Shown: positions 19,243 through 31,285, counted from the first letter of the stretch. The stretch: DNA of 64,000 bases from Myxococcales bacterium (GCA_002716585.1 PBBL01000081.1:62001-126000), one strand, 5' to 3'. Notes: a model not told the origin generated them from the letters alone. Numbers and translations are program-made.

Positions 19243-21207
19243 ATGGACCACAACACGACGATGGATGACGCGCTGGTGCACCCCCAAAGCTACGACGCGA
19301 TCGTCATTGGTGGGGGACACGCGGGCTGCGAGGCGGCCCACGCGTTGGCGCGCATGGGCCAGAAGACGCTCCTGCTGACGATGAACATCGACACCATCGG
19401 CCACATGAGCTGCAACCCCGCGATCGGGGGCCTGGCCAAGGGGCACCTGGTCAAGGAGATCGACGCGATGGGAGGGCTGATGGGTCGGGTCGCGGACGCC
19501 TCCGCCATCCAGTACCGTCGCCTGAACACCCGAAAAGGCCCCGCGGTGCGCGGGAGTCGCACCCAGGCGGACATGCGGGTCTACCGCAGCCGCATGGCGC
19601 AGCTCCTGATGCAGACGCCCAACCTGTCCATCAAGCAGGGGGCGGTGGAGGATCTGCTGATCCAGGACGCCGTGGGGTCCGTGGGGCCTCGCTACGTGAT
19701 CCAGGGGGTCAAGACGCGCCTCGGGGTGACCTACCGGGCCTCTCGGGTGATCGTGACCACCGGGACCTTCCTGCGTGGCCTGTGCCACGTCGGCCAGCGC
19801 AACTTCAAGGGGGGCCGCGCGGGCTCCGGGGCGGCCTACGGGCTCTCCAGCCGCCTCGCCGAGCTGGATCTCGACATGTGTCGCCTCAAGACCGGGACCA
19901 CCCCTCGCCTGGACGGGAACACCATCGATTGGGAGGGGCTGGAGGTGCAGCCCGGGGACGATCCGCCGCGCCGGTTCTCGTTCTACTGGGACGAGCCGAT
20001 GCTGCGCCAGGTCCCGTGTCACATCACCTACACGAACGCCGAGACCCACGCGATCATCGCCTCGGCCTTCGACCGCTCCCCGATGTTCACGGGGGTGATC
20101 GAAGGGATCGGCCCGCGCTACTGCCCGTCGATCGAAGACAAGGTGGCGCGGTTCGCGGACAAGGATCGGCACCAGATCTTCCTGGAGCCTCAGGGGCTGG
20201 ACACCGTGGAGGTCTACCCCAACGGGGTCTCGACGAGCCTGCCGCTGGACGTCCAGTACCGCTTCCTGAGGACGATCCCCGGGTTGGAGCGGGTGGAGAT
20301 CATGCGCCCTGGCTACGCGGTGGAGTACGACGCGGTCAACCCCGTGCAGCTCGCGCCCACGCTGGAGCTTCGCAAGGTCGCCGGGCTTCACCTGGCGGGT
20401 CAGATCAACGGCACCAGCGGTTACGAGGAGGCGGCGGCTCAAGGGCTCATGGCGGGCATCAACGCGGCGCGCTCGCTCCGCGGGGAGGCGCCCGTGGTGC
20501 TGGGTCGCGACGAGGCGTACATCGGCGTCCTGATCGACGATCTGGTGACCTGTGGGGTGGATGAGCCCTATCGGATGTTCACGAGCCGCGCCGAGTTCCG
20601 GCTGCTGCTGCGCGAGGACAACGCCGATCTGAGGCTCTCGGGGCTGGGTCACGCGCTCGGGCTGCTGCCGGATGAGGCCTACGCGAGGTTCCGCCACAAG
20701 GAGGCGAACATCGAGCATGCGCGGGAGCTGCTGGCGTCGGTGCGGATCGGCGCGAGCGACTCCAACCTCAAGCGCGCTCTCGATCTCGGGGTGGGGAACA
20801 TCAAGAGCCACGCGACCCTGGAGGAGCTGCTCAGGCGACCGAACGTGTCGCTCCCCGAGGTGTGCGCGCTGGCCGATCATGCCGGGCACGGCGAGGCGGC
20901 GAGGCGGCTCTCCGCGCTGAACGACGCCGAGGCGGAGCAGGTCGAGATCCAGATCCAGTACTCGGGGTACATCACCCGGCAGGCGGAGCAGGCGGAGCGG
21001 TTCCGCGAGAACGAGGGCGTCGCGCTCCCGCCCGATCTCGACTACACGACCATCCACGGCCTCTCCCACGAGGCGACCGAGCGTCTGAAGGCGGCCTCCC
21101 CGGTGTCCATCGGCCAGGCGTCTCGCATCCCGGGCGTGACCCCGGCGGCGATCGGGGCGCTCCTGATTCACCTGCGCCAGAACGGACTGGAGCAGCGCCT
21201 GGCCTGA
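19243..21207 (+). CDS. mnmG: tRNA U34 modification enzyme MnmG (GidA)
   Basis: 654 residues. The N-terminal FAD-binding motif is [12 protein letters not shown] (about 21-32), followed by the family signature [20 protein letters not shown] and ALGGLMG-like residues. The C-terminal GidA-associated domain ends with [16 protein letters not shown]. With MnmE it installs the carboxymethylaminomethyl group at the wobble uridine of certain tRNAs. The length is normal. A putative tRNA-queuosine glycosyltransferase follows after 6 bp, so both genes may serve anticodon position 34. Confidence 0.96.
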   Translation: MDHNTTMDDALVHPQSYDAIVIGGGHAGCEAAHALARMGQKTLLLTMNIDTIGHMSCNPAIGGLAKGHLVKEIDAMGGLMGRVADASAIQYRRLNTRKGPAVRGSRTQADMRVYRSRMAQLLMQTPNLSIKQGAVEDLLIQDAVGSVGPRYVIQGVKTRLGVTYRASRVIVTTGTFLRGLCHVGQRNFKGGRAGSGAAYGLSSRLAELDLDMCRLKTGTTPRLDGNTIDWEGLEVQPGDDPPRRFSFYWDEPMLRQVPCHITYTNAETHAIIASAFDRSPMFTGVIEGIGPRYCPSIEDKVARFADKDRHQIFLEPQGLDTVEVYPNGVSTSLPLDVQYRFLRTIPGLERVEIMRPGYAVEYDAVNPVQLAPTLELRKVAGLHLAGQINGTSGYEEAAAQGLMAGINAARSLRGEAPVVLGRDEAYIGVLIDDLVTCGVDEPYRMFTSRAEFRLLLREDNADLRLSGLGHALGLLPDEAYARFRHKEANIEHARELLASVRIGASDSNLKRALDLGVGNIKSHATLEELLRRPNVSLPEVCALADHAGHGEAARRLSALNDAEAEQVEIQIQYSGYITRQAEQAERFRENEGVALPPDLDYTTIHGLSHEATERLKAASPVSIGQASRIPGVTPAAIGALLIHLRQNGLEQRLA

Positions 21208-21213
21208 GCGACG

Positions 21214-22323
21214 ATGCGCATTCTCTACATCGAGCCTTTTCACGGCGGATCCCATCAATCGTTCGGCGACGCGCTGATGTCGGGCGTGGACGCCGAGTGG
21301 ACCGCGTTGACTCTGCCCAGCCGCCACTGGAAGTGGCGGATGCGGGGCTCGGCGGCCTGGTTCGCGATGGAGCATGCCGCCGCGCTGGCCGCGGAGCATG
21401 ATCTGGTGTTCGCCAGCTCCTACCTGCCGCTGGCCGAGTTGGTCGGGCTGTGCCCGGCGCTCGGGCGGATCCCCCGGGTGCTCTACTTTCATGAGAACCA
21501 GCTCGCCTACCCGGTGAGGGACGCGTGGTCGGGCGAGCGCGACACCCACTTCGGCTTCACTCAGCTCGTCTCAACGCTCTCGGCGACGCGGTGCGTGTTC
21601 AACAGCCGCTTCAACCTGGAGAGCTTCCTCGGGGCCGCTGAGACGCTCCTGGGGCGGTTGCCGGACGCGGTCCCGGGGGGTTGGGTGGAGGGGGTGCGCG
21701 CGAAGAGTGAGGTGCTGGGGGTGCCGCTCGACCTCCCTGAAGACCCAGGAGGGTTGGAGGAGCGCGGCGGCGATCGCAGCCAGGGTCCGACCATCGTGTG
21801 GAACCACCGCTGGGAGTTCGACAAGAACCCGGATGGGTTCTTCGAGGCGCTGGGGCGTTTGAAGGCGCGAGGGGTGCCGTTTCGCCTGGTTGTGTGCGGT
21901 GAGCGGTTTCGGAAGGCGCCCGCGACGTTCGCTCAGGCGAGGGAGCGGCTGAAGGACCACATCGATCACTGGGGGTACGCGGCGGATCGGTCCCGGTACG
22001 AGGGGCTGCTGTCGAGCGCGGACATTGCCGTGTCGACGGCGCACCACGAGTTCTTCGGGGTGGCGATGTTGGAGGCGTGCCACTTCGGGGCGCGCCCGCT
22101 GGTGCCGGACCGGCTGGCCTACCGGGAGATCTTCCCGGACGCGCTGCGCTATGGGAGCGATGAGGCGTTGGCGGACGAGCTGGAGAGGCTGTGCCGGGGA
22201 TGGGTGGAGGGTCGGGAGGTGCTGAGGGCGGATCGACGCGCGATCACCAGACCCCACCTGACCGGGTCGCTGCTGCCGAGGTACGCGGCGTTGTTTCAGC
22301 GGGTGGTGGGGGCAGGGGTCTGA
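21214..22323 (+). CDS. Bacterial tRNA-queuosine mannosyltransferase homologue (QTMAN/GTDC1)
   Basis: A 369-residue GT4-type glycosyltransferase. The N-terminus ILYIEPFHGGSHQSF, then TLPSRHWKWRMR and VLYFHENQLAYPV, match the DUF3524 domain of eukaryotic GTDC1/QTMAN, which adds mannose to queuosine in tRNA-Asp. The C-terminal half has HHEFFGVAMLEA, the E-x7-E-type nucleotide-sugar motif of GT4 enzymes, and SADIAVSTA. It starts 6 bp after mnmG. The activity in bacteria (which sugar, and whether Q-tRNA is the acceptor) is inferred from homology. Confidence 0.84.
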   Translation: MRILYIEPFHGGSHQSFGDALMSGVDAEWTALTLPSRHWKWRMRGSAAWFAMEHAAALAAEHDLVFASSYLPLAELVGLCPALGRIPRVLYFHENQLAYPVRDAWSGERDTHFGFTQLVSTLSATRCVFNSRFNLESFLGAAETLLGRLPDAVPGGWVEGVRAKSEVLGVPLDLPEDPGGLEERGGDRSQGPTIVWNHRWEFDKNPDGFFEALGRLKARGVPFRLVVCGERFRKAPATFAQARERLKDHIDHWGYAADRSRYEGLLSSADIAVSTAHHEFFGVAMLEACHFGARPLVPDRLAYREIFPDALRYGSDEALADELERLCRGWVEGREVLRADRRAITRPHLTGSLLPRYAALFQRVVGAGV

Positions 22324-22338
22324 GTTTCACGTGAAACA
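22323..22338. other. parS: parS site 4
   Basis: AGTTTCACGTGAAACA carries the intact 14-bp core. Its first base overlaps the TGA stop of the mannosyltransferase gene, and it lies between convergent stops. Confidence 0.88.
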
Positions 22339-22347
22339 CAGGTGGTT

Positions 22348-23718
22348 TCAGGCGGAAGGGGCGATCTCGTCGAGGAAGAGCGCCGCGGCGAGGATCCCGC
22401 CGAAGTATTGGGCGAGGTCGAACTTCTCGTTGGGTGAGTGGAGGCGGTCGTCGGGGAGACCAAACCCCATGAGGACGCTGTCCACGCCGAGGATGCGCTT
22501 GAAGTCGGCGACCACGGGGATGGAGCCTCCGCCGCGGATCATGACCGTCTCGCCGCCGAACGCCTCGGTGAGGGCGCGGCCCGCCGCCTGGATGGCGTCG
22601 CTCTCGGTGCTGACGATGACCGGCTGCCCACCGTGCATGCGGGTGAGCTTGAAGCGCACGGAGTCGGGGATGATCCGGGCGAGGTGGGCCTCGACCTTGT
22701 CTTCGATGTCACGGGGGTCCTGATCGGGGACCAGGCGGCAGGAGAACTTGGCGCGGGCGACGCTGGGGAGGACGGTCTTGGCGCCCTCGCCGGTGAAGCC
22801 ACCGACGACGCCGTTGCAGTCGAGCGTGGGGCGCGCCCAGAGCCGCTCCAGGGTCGTGAAGCCCGCTTCCCCGGTGAGCTGCTCGGAGCCCGCTTCGGCG
22901 CGGAAGCCCTCCTCGTCGAAGGGGAGGGTCGCCCAGGCGGCGCGCTCCTCGTCGGTGAGGTCGCGGACGTCGTCGTAGAAGCCCTCGATCTGGATGCGCC
23001 CGCTGTCGTCCTTGAGCCTGGCGATCACGTCGCAGAGGACGTTGATCGGGTTGGCGACGCCGCCGCCGTAGAGGCCGGAGTGGAGGTCGTGGTCGGGGCC
23101 TTCGATCTCCAGCTCGAAGTAGGTCAGGCCGCGGAGGCCGTAGGTGATGGACGGGACCCCGGGGGCGAACATGTGGGTGTCGGAGATGACCACGACGTCT
23201 GAGGCGAGCGCCTCCTTGTGAGCTTCGAGGTAGGGCGCGAGGTTCTTGCTGCCGATCTCCTCCTCGCCTTCGATGAGCACCTTGACGTTGACGGGCAGCT
23301 CGCCGCGGACCGCCATGTGCGCCTCAAGCGCCTTGATGTGGGTGAGGAACTGGCCCTTGTCGTCCGCGGCGCCGCGGGCGACGATCTTCCCGTCGCGGAT
23401 GGTGGGCTCAAAGGGGCCGCTGTCCCAAAGCTCCAGCGGGTCGGGGGGCTGAACGTCGTAGTGGCCGTAGATCAGGATGGTGGGCGCGTCAGCCCCGGCG
23501 TTGAGCCGCTCGCCGTAGACGATGGGGTGCCCGGGCGTGTCGTCGATCCGAGCGGTCAGCCCCGCGGCCTCCATCGCCTCCTTCACCCATTGGGCGGCGC
23601 GGCGGACGTCGTCGCGCCGCTCCGGGTCCGTGGAGACGCTGGGGATGCTCAGGAGATCCTTGAGCTGGTCCAGGTGGGTGTCTTTGTGCTCTTCGAGGTA
23701 GGTCTTGAGTTCGTTCAT
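22348..23718 (-). CDS. M20-family dipeptidase
   Basis: A 456-residue zinc metallopeptidase with the M20 metal and catalytic signatures in order: IYGHYDVQPPDPLELW, GAADDKGQ, EGEEEIGS and a later SDTHMF. A dimerisation domain sits in the middle and HGGQPVI near the C-terminus. No signal peptide is seen. The closest described relatives are cytosolic non-specific dipeptidases and DapE/ArgE-like hydrolases; the exact substrate is not readable. The start is the ATG that opens MNELKTYLEEHK. The gene lies 41 bp downstream of the TPR protein stop. Confidence 0.9.
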   Translation of the reverse strand: MNELKTYLEEHKDTHLDQLKDLLSIPSVSTDPERRDDVRRAAQWVKEAMEAAGLTARIDDTPGHPIVYGERLNAGADAPTILIYGHYDVQPPDPLELWDSGPFEPTIRDGKIVARGAADDKGQFLTHIKALEAHMAVRGELPVNVKVLIEGEEEIGSKNLAPYLEAHKEALASDVVVISDTHMFAPGVPSITYGLRGLTYFELEIEGPDHDLHSGLYGGGVANPINVLCDVIARLKDDSGRIQIEGFYDDVRDLTDEERAAWATLPFDEEGFRAEAGSEQLTGEAGFTTLERLWARPTLDCNGVVGGFTGEGAKTVLPSVARAKFSCRLVPDQDPRDIEDKVEAHLARIIPDSVRFKLTRMHGGQPVIVSTESDAIQAAGRALTEAFGGETVMIRGGGSIPVVADFKRILGVDSVLMGFGLPDDRLHSPNEKFDLAQYFGGILAAALFLDEIAPSA

Positions 23719-23759
23719 GGGATCGAGGGGGTTGGCCAGGGTCGCGCCTGGGGTGTGGA

Positions 23760-26162
23760 TCAGGGCCTCGCGAGCGACTCGATGAGGCTCGCCTCCAGCT
23801 GCGTGAGACGCTCCATGTGGGGATCGTCCAGCGTGCGGGCGGCGGTGACGAAGCGGCCCAACAGCTGTTGGGCCTGGGCTCTTTCCCCGAGGATGTACAT
23901 GACCCGACCCGCCGTGCGCAAGTAGAGCACCTGCTCGAACGGGCCGCCGACGGTGCTCACCATCTGGCGCGCGACGTTGGAGGCGTGGACCGCCTCCGAG
24001 GCGCGCTGCTCGTAGGCGAGCACCTCGGCGAGGTAGCAGACGGAGGTGACGGCGCTGGAGGGCATGGTGCTCTGCGACAGCTCAAGGGCGTCCTCGAAGG
24101 TGCGGCGAGCCTCCTCCGTGTCCCCATGAAAGAGGTGAATGCGACCCGTTGAGGTGAGGTACAGCGGGCTCTGGTGGGCGAGCGCGCCGTCGAGCAGCGC
24201 GCGCGCTTCGCTGAGGCTGCGCTCTGCGTTGGAGAGCGCCTGACGCAGGGTCTCGCTCGCCAGCAGGGCCTCGCCGCGGGCTTCTAGCAGGAACGCCCTG
24301 TCGGGCTGGTTGAGGAGCTGTTCGACGAAGGCCAGTTCAGCGCGATCCAGCTCCAGGTCGGCGATCTGGATCAGGGTCTGCCCGACCTGTGTGGGGACGT
24401 TGCCGCGTCGGTAGGCGGCGAGCACCTCGTTGAGATCTGAGCGGGCGGCGTCGAGGTGGCCACCCTGGCGCCTGAGTTCGGCGCGACCCTGGTAGACGCT
24501 GATGGGGTTGAGCTTCAGCTCGAGGGCGTGGGCCAGCGCCTGCTCAAAGGTCGCCTCGGCCTGGTCATGCTGGTGGAGGACGGTCTCGCATCGACCCGCG
24601 CCGCAGCTCGCCTCGATGGTGCGGGTGTGGGCCTGGGTCAGCTCGGCGTAGGTGATCACGCGCTTGAAGGCGCGCCGAGCCAATTCAAAGCGCCCGTGGC
24701 GCTCCAACCACTGCGCCGTCAGGAACACCTGATCGGCGAGCTGGGTCAGGAGCGGCAGGGCGTCGGGATCCAGCTGGGTGGGTTGAAGCGCGTCGATGAG
24801 CGACAGCTTGGCGAGCAGCGCCTCCAGCTGATCCAGGGCGCCGAGGCGCTGCACGATGGGGAGCAGGCAGGTCATCAGCTCGACCTGGGTGCGCCAGCCG
24901 TTGGCGGCAGAGAGCGAGCGGCGAGCGCGATCGATGGTGGGCTGGAGCCTGTCCATCGCGACGTGGTGGTTGCGCCCGATCATCAGGAGCCGAAGCAGGA
25001 GCGCGTGCCCGAGCTGCGGATCGGAGTGGTTGTCGGCGTAGGGCAGGGCGCGGAGCGCCTGCTCCCAGGCGTCATCGGGGCGCCCCTGCTCCTCGGCGAG
25101 GTGGGACAGCTGGAGGCTGAGGTCGATGACGTGGCGGATGTCGTTGTTCTGTCGAGCCAGCTTGAGGGCGGCGTCGAGGTGAACCTCAGCGCCGAGCTGA
25201 TCGCTGTCTTCGGTGAGGAGGTCGCTGAGGCTCTCGTGGGCTCGGGCGAGGAGGTTGGTCGCGGAGCTGGAGCGGAGGGTGGAGATCGCCCGCTGCCAGG
25301 TGTCGCGCGCGTCGCCGCGTTGGCCGAGCTGGTGGGTGATCTCGGCGCGCTCCAGGAGCAGGGCGCCGCGGACGGCGCTGGGGGCGTCGCGCCCCTCATC
25401 GAGGGAGACGTCGCACTGGTCGAGGGCTTCTTCCAGGCGCTCATCGAGCACGAGGAGTCGGGTGATGCCGAGCCCGGCGCGGGCGCGCCAGAGGGCGCTC
25501 CGAGGCGCGGACGTGTCCGAGGCGTCGGCGCCGCGGTAGGCGTCGAGCCCCTGGGAGAGCCAGGTGTGCGCCGTCTTGTGGTAGCTCCCTCCGTCCATCA
25601 TCAGCTCGGCGCCGCGTATGGTGCATCGGGCGACGCCCAGCTCATCGCCCCGCTTGCGGTAGCGCGACATGACGTTCTGGACCAGCTCCAGGGCGCGGCG
25701 GTTGTCGCCCGCCTCGATCGCCTCGTCCGCCAGCAGCTCCAGATCGCGGAGGGCGTCGAGGTCGTGATCGGCGTTGTCGAGGATCGCCTTGAGGTAGGTG
25801 TGGGAGCTGTTTCGGGCGTTGATCCCTTCAAGCTCCAGGTCGAGGTCCACGAGGTTGTCCGGCCCGGCGTGGGAGTCGCGGGCGCGGTCCACGGCGCCAT
25901 GGAGGGCGCGGTAGACGAGGGCGCCGAGGGTCTGGAGGGTTTCGGGGGAGGGGTGGCCCGAGGAGGCGCTGTTCCAGATGAGCTTGAGGCCACGCTTGAG
26001 GTCACCGCGCACCTGCTCCCAGGGGAGGGTCGTCCACGATTCGTCTTGCTGCGAGCCGCTGAAGCAGAGATCGACGCCGTCGGCGTGTGTGCGGAGGGTG
26101 ATCTTCAGCTCACTGTTGTGCGTCGCGTCCGAGGGGTCGCGCGGGTCCCGGGTTGGGCTCAT
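23760..26162 (-). CDS. Large TPR-repeat protein
   Basis: 800 residues, soluble, without a signal peptide. After an N-terminal region of about 140 residues of unknown fold, the rest is a long array of TPR-like helix pairs (for example QAEATFEQALAHALELKLNP and EEARRTFEDALELSQSTM). The start was set at the ATG at 26162 because GGAGGT lies 7 bp upstream; the frame extends to 26198. It probably acts as a scaffold. The opening region, with residues such as ADGVDLCFSGSQQDESW, does not resemble a family I know. Confidence 0.78.
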   Translation of the reverse strand: MSPTRDPRDPSDATHNSELKITLRTHADGVDLCFSGSQQDESWTTLPWEQVRGDLKRGLKLIWNSASSGHPSPETLQTLGALVYRALHGAVDRARDSHAGPDNLVDLDLELEGINARNSSHTYLKAILDNADHDLDALRDLELLADEAIEAGDNRRALELVQNVMSRYRKRGDELGVARCTIRGAELMMDGGSYHKTAHTWLSQGLDAYRGADASDTSAPRSALWRARAGLGITRLLVLDERLEEALDQCDVSLDEGRDAPSAVRGALLLERAEITHQLGQRGDARDTWQRAISTLRSSSATNLLARAHESLSDLLTEDSDQLGAEVHLDAALKLARQNNDIRHVIDLSLQLSHLAEEQGRPDDAWEQALRALPYADNHSDPQLGHALLLRLLMIGRNHHVAMDRLQPTIDRARRSLSAANGWRTQVELMTCLLPIVQRLGALDQLEALLAKLSLIDALQPTQLDPDALPLLTQLADQVFLTAQWLERHGRFELARRAFKRVITYAELTQAHTRTIEASCGAGRCETVLHQHDQAEATFEQALAHALELKLNPISVYQGRAELRRQGGHLDAARSDLNEVLAAYRRGNVPTQVGQTLIQIADLELDRAELAFVEQLLNQPDRAFLLEARGEALLASETLRQALSNAERSLSEARALLDGALAHQSPLYLTSTGRIHLFHGDTEEARRTFEDALELSQSTMPSSAVTSVCYLAEVLAYEQRASEAVHASNVARQMVSTVGGPFEQVLYLRTAGRVMYILGERAQAQQLLGRFVTAARTLDDPHMERLTQLEASLIESLARP

Positions 26163-26235
26163 TCGAACCTCCGTGGGTCGGGGTTGGCGCTCTATCATGC
26201 CAGATGTTGGGGAGGGGAGTCACCTCCAGGGACGC

Positions 26236-27156
26236 TCACCAGGTCGCGACGACGCCGACGCCGCCAGGGGCAGGGATGAGCTGGAGCGACGTGTTGGGCT
26301 CCGCGGGCGCCGCGTCGTCGGGCGTATCGATGAGGATCATGACGAGGCCGCCGACCACGAGGAGCCCACCGGCACCGAAGAGGAGGCTCGCGGCGAGCTG
26401 ATCGTCCTCGATCTCGTCGGCGAGGGCGTTGACCTCATTGGCTTGCGCGATGGCGGCGGCCGCCTTATCAGGATCCCGCTGGGCGATCGCCTCCTGGCCG
26501 AGCGTCTGGTAGGAGGCGATCAAGGCGTCCTGTTCATCCAGCTTGTCGCCGATGTTGAGGTCCACGAGGAGCCCGGCTCCCAGCGCGATGAGGCCGACCG
26601 AGGAGGTGCCGACGCCGATCCAGGTCAGCGCGGTGCGGCCTGGGGGATCCACCGGAGGCGGTGGGGAGGTGATCATCTCCGCCTTGTTGCGGGCGTCGGT
26701 CTGGGCGACGTAGAAGCTCCGATCGACGCGGAGCGCGGCCTCGGCGACCGCCTTTCGACGTGTCTTGATCGCCTCGATGCGCGGCGCGAGCTGCTCGATG
26801 CGGCTGACGGCCTCAATCTTCGCGGCCTCAGGCAAGCCTTCGAGCTTGAGCGAGCGGTCGTAGTACCGCACGGCCTCTTCAAGCTCTCCCAGCTCCTCGT
26901 AACAGCGACCGATGTTGAAGATCACGAACGGGTTGGGGTCCAGCTCAAAGACCCGGCGGAACACGTCGCGGGCCTCGCGGAACTTCCTGGCGTTGAACAG
27001 CTCGACGCCCTGCTCAAAGAGGGCGATCGCGTCCTGCTCCTGGGCTGCGGGTGATGACGGGGCGGGGAGGTGCGCGCTGACAACCAGGCCCATGGTGACG
27101 AGTCCGATGATTCCGCCGCGGAGGCGAGCGAGACGTCGTGGTGGGTGGGTCTTCAT
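26236..27156 (-). CDS. TPR protein with C-terminal membrane helices
   Basis: 306 residues. An N-terminal signal or anchor helix is followed by TPR units (ALFEQGVELFNARKFREA; FVIFNIGRCYEELGELEEA). Then comes a basic helical stretch, a Pro-rich spacer and two hydrophobic segments (WIGVGTSSVGLIALGAGLL; LLFGAGGLLVVGGLVMILI) flanking a coiled insert. This layout is common in myxococcal envelope proteins. It starts 5 bp after the kinase stop, so it is almost certainly co-transcribed with the kinase and may be its partner or target. Confidence 0.78.
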   Translation of the reverse strand: MKTHPPRRLARLRGGIIGLVTMGLVVSAHLPAPSSPAAQEQDAIALFEQGVELFNARKFREARDVFRRVFELDPNPFVIFNIGRCYEELGELEEAVRYYDRSLKLEGLPEAAKIEAVSRIEQLAPRIEAIKTRRKAVAEAALRVDRSFYVAQTDARNKAEMITSPPPPVDPPGRTALTWIGVGTSSVGLIALGAGLLVDLNIGDKLDEQDALIASYQTLGQEAIAQRDPDKAAAAIAQANEVNALADEIEDDQLAASLLFGAGGLLVVGGLVMILIDTPDDAAPAEPNTSLQLIPAPGGVGVVATW

Positions 27157-27161
27157 GGGCC

Positions 27162-28910
<1,749 letters not shown>

Positions 28911-29122
28911 GCTGTGGGCTCTCATTCACCGGCGGTCCCGCGTTTGCCTGCCTTGTCTATTACACGGGCTACGCCAGGGATAGTATGGAGGGGTGTGTGG
29001 TGACGTCAAGGTGTCGCGCGGGTGAAGTGCGGCACAATCCGCTCTACATCGCGTCTCAGGGCTGCCACGGGGGCGGCTCGGGGTCGGGGTGGCACTCGCC
29101 GCTCCAGAAGCGTGGGGGTGGC

Positions 29123-29151
29123 TTTTCAGTGCTGCGGGCATCGGCTATGCT
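29123..29151 (+). promoter_or_regulatory. Candidate sigma-70-like promoter for the Cys-rich lipoprotein
   Basis: TTTTCA (29123-29128) and TATGCT (29146-29151) are separated by exactly 17 bp. Transcription would begin near 29158, about 24 bases before the ATG at 29182. The rest of the 28911-29181 intergenic stretch shows no other feature. Confidence 0.4.
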
Positions 29152-29181
29152 GGGCAACGGTCGTGTCCGTGCTGGAGAGCG

Positions 29182-30345
29182 ATGGGTGAGCGCGTGGAAC
29201 AACTCAGCATCAGGTCAGCCTCAAATCGACTCCTGGTTGTGGTGATCGTCGTCGCGTCAGGGTGCAACTTCTCTGAGCCGGCTCAGCGGGTTGAGGTGGA
29301 TCCCAGGCTCTCCGATGTGGTCGGCGACGCGGGCGGCGGGGACGCCGTGAGCGTGGACACCGGGGCCGCTTCGGACGCGACCGGTGACTCAACCGGGGCG
29401 TTGGTCCGCTCTGTGTTCACCTGCGAGCCCACCTGTGCCTCGGATCGCTACTGTGGCCCGGACGGCGTCTGCTACGCGCTGAGCGGCTCCTGCGTGAGCC
29501 CTGGTGAGGTCTGTGACCCGAGGGTGACGGAGCGGACGCCGGAGTTTGTCTGTGAGCCGGTGTTTGGCGCGGACGCAGGCGTGTGCCGCCGCATCTGCAC
29601 CTCGGAGAACGCCCAGAGCGTCTGCGGGGGCGGTGAGTCCTGTGTCCGGCTGGTGGAGGACAACGCGCTCACGATCTGCCGCTTGAGTTGCGAAGAGCAG
29701 GGCGCCTGCCACCCGCTGGAGGTGTGCTCGGGTGGGTTCTCGCTGAGCTCCTACTGCCGGAGCGGCTGCGTGCCGTTCCTGGGGAACCAGTGCTCCGCGG
29801 GGCGGTGGTGCGTCCCTGAGTCTCAGGAGGTCGGGTTCTGCTCGGCCTTTGGTGACACGCCCGAGTTTGGCACGTGCACCGGAGGTCAGCGGTGTGGCGA
29901 CGGGATGTCGTGCATCGACTTCGGGGCGGGGCAACCCGACTGCTACACCGTCTGCCTGGCGCAGGCGGCGCAGGGGAGCCCCGGCTCGTGTGACGAGGGG
30001 AGGCTGTGTCGGCAGCTCACACCTGAGGGGGTGGGAATCTGCTTGAGCCCCTGTGACATGTTTGATGCAGCGCAGGGTTGCCCGGAGGGGCAGGGCTGTA
30101 CACCGCTGAGCGGCGCTCGCCCCGGGTACTGCGCGCCGCGCGGCGACGGAGCGGAGGGTGAGCCGTGCACGACGACGGTCGCCTGCGAAGGCGATCTGCA
30201 GTGTGTCCCGGTCGAGATGGGGGCGCGCGCATGCAGCCGCCCCTGCCTGCCCGACGCCGCCGTCGGCGAGGAGGGGGCGTGTCTGGATGGCGAGTCGTGC
30301 GAGCCGCTGCCCACAGGAGAGCTGGGGGCCTGCCGCGAGCAGTGA
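29182..30345 (+). CDS. Cysteine-rich lipoprotein
   Basis: 387 residues with a lipoprotein signal ending in VASGC. After an Asp/Gly-rich linker come about 300 residues with evenly spaced cysteines in short modules such as CEPTCASDRYCGPDGVCY and CGGGESC. These resemble the disulfide-rich repeats of myxococcal surface lipoproteins. GGAGAG just before the ATG fixes the start; the frame extends to 29089. It is probably exported and lipid-anchored, with its fold held by disulfides. No ligand is known. Confidence 0.8.
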   Translation: MGERVEQLSIRSASNRLLVVVIVVASGCNFSEPAQRVEVDPRLSDVVGDAGGGDAVSVDTGAASDATGDSTGALVRSVFTCEPTCASDRYCGPDGVCYALSGSCVSPGEVCDPRVTERTPEFVCEPVFGADAGVCRRICTSENAQSVCGGGESCVRLVEDNALTICRLSCEEQGACHPLEVCSGGFSLSSYCRSGCVPFLGNQCSAGRWCVPESQEVGFCSAFGDTPEFGTCTGGQRCGDGMSCIDFGAGQPDCYTVCLAQAAQGSPGSCDEGRLCRQLTPEGVGICLSPCDMFDAAQGCPEGQGCTPLSGARPGYCAPRGDGAEGEPCTTTVACEGDLQCVPVEMGARACSRPCLPDAAVGEEGACLDGESCEPLPTGELGACREQ

Positions 30346-30451
30346 GATCAACCCGCGTTGATGTGTCGCGCGATGAACTCCGTTTATCAGCGCATCGCCG
30401 GTTCTGTGAGCAGGCGACCTCTCAACGTGGGTGTGTGTGAGCGAGGAACGG

Positions 30452-31285
30452 ATGGTGTTGGGAGCGCGACGTGAGATCTGGGGGGTGTTGACGGGGTTGT
30501 TGGGGATCAACCTCTGGCTGACCCTCTGTCTGCTCCCGCTCCAGATCGAGCTGTCCTCTCCCGACATGAGCACCGCCGTGTTGCTGGCCTACCTCTCCCC
30601 GGTGGCGCTGCTGTCGGTGGGGATGTTGCTGAGGTGGCCCTCGTTTCTGCTCTTCTTGTTCCCGTCGTCCTACCTGATGGTCTACTTCGTCCTGCCCAAG
30701 CTGGACAGGATCCCCTACGAGCAGTTCAGCGGCTGGTTGCCGCTGGGGCTGTCGTTGCTGTTCTACACGCTCTCCGCGTCGATCTGGACCGCCCAGCGCC
30801 CTCCCCAGGAGACCACCCGGGTCGGGTGGTCGATGCGACCGCTGACCATCGACCGGATCCGGGACGGGCGCGATCTGGAGGCGGAGCACCACCCGACCGC
30901 GCGGAGGTGGGCGCGGATCTGGTGGCCCTACAAGCACTACTTCGTCCCGAAGAACCTGGCGTTGGTGTTGCTGCTCCTGGTCCCGTTCTATGGGCTCAAC
31001 TTCTCGGACGGGGTCGCGGAGCGGTACGCGGAGGCGTTCCAGAGCCAGGCGGAGCAGGCCCGGGTGATGGCCAACCTGCTGTTTCTGTTCCTCTGGGTCG
31101 TCGTCGCCTACCTGTTCTTCTTGTCGCCGGGGCTCAACCTGGAGCTTGAGCAGCGCGAGCTGGACGAGGTGATGGCCCGGTACGAGGAGAAGGCGCTCAA
31201 GCGCCCGGTGGCCTGGGTGTTCATCGTCGCGACGGTCAGCGCGGTTGCGCTGATGGGCGCCCTGGTGGCGCTCCGGTTGTTTTGA
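30452..31285 (+). CDS. Polytopic membrane protein, unknown
   Basis: About 277 residues with five or six hydrophobic helices, including one near the start (GVLTGLLGINLWLTLCLLP) and two at the end (LLFLFLWVVVAYLFFL; VFIVATVSAVALMGALVAL). A cytosolic-looking basic loop (TIDRIRDGRDLEAEHHPTAR) separates the two membrane halves. The ATG at 30452 has AGGAA upstream; a GTG at 30431 is possible. The small membrane gene follows after 22 bp, so the two are probably in one operon with the PpiC-type foldase. No family is recognised. Confidence 0.65.
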   Translation: MVLGARREIWGVLTGLLGINLWLTLCLLPLQIELSSPDMSTAVLLAYLSPVALLSVGMLLRWPSFLLFLFPSSYLMVYFVLPKLDRIPYEQFSGWLPLGLSLLFYTLSASIWTAQRPPQETTRVGWSMRPLTIDRIRDGRDLEAEHHPTARRWARIWWPYKHYFVPKNLALVLLLLVPFYGLNFSDGVAERYAEAFQSQAEQARVMANLLFLFLWVVVAYLFFLSPGLNLELEQRELDEVMARYEEKALKRPVAWVFIVATVSAVALMGALVALRLF

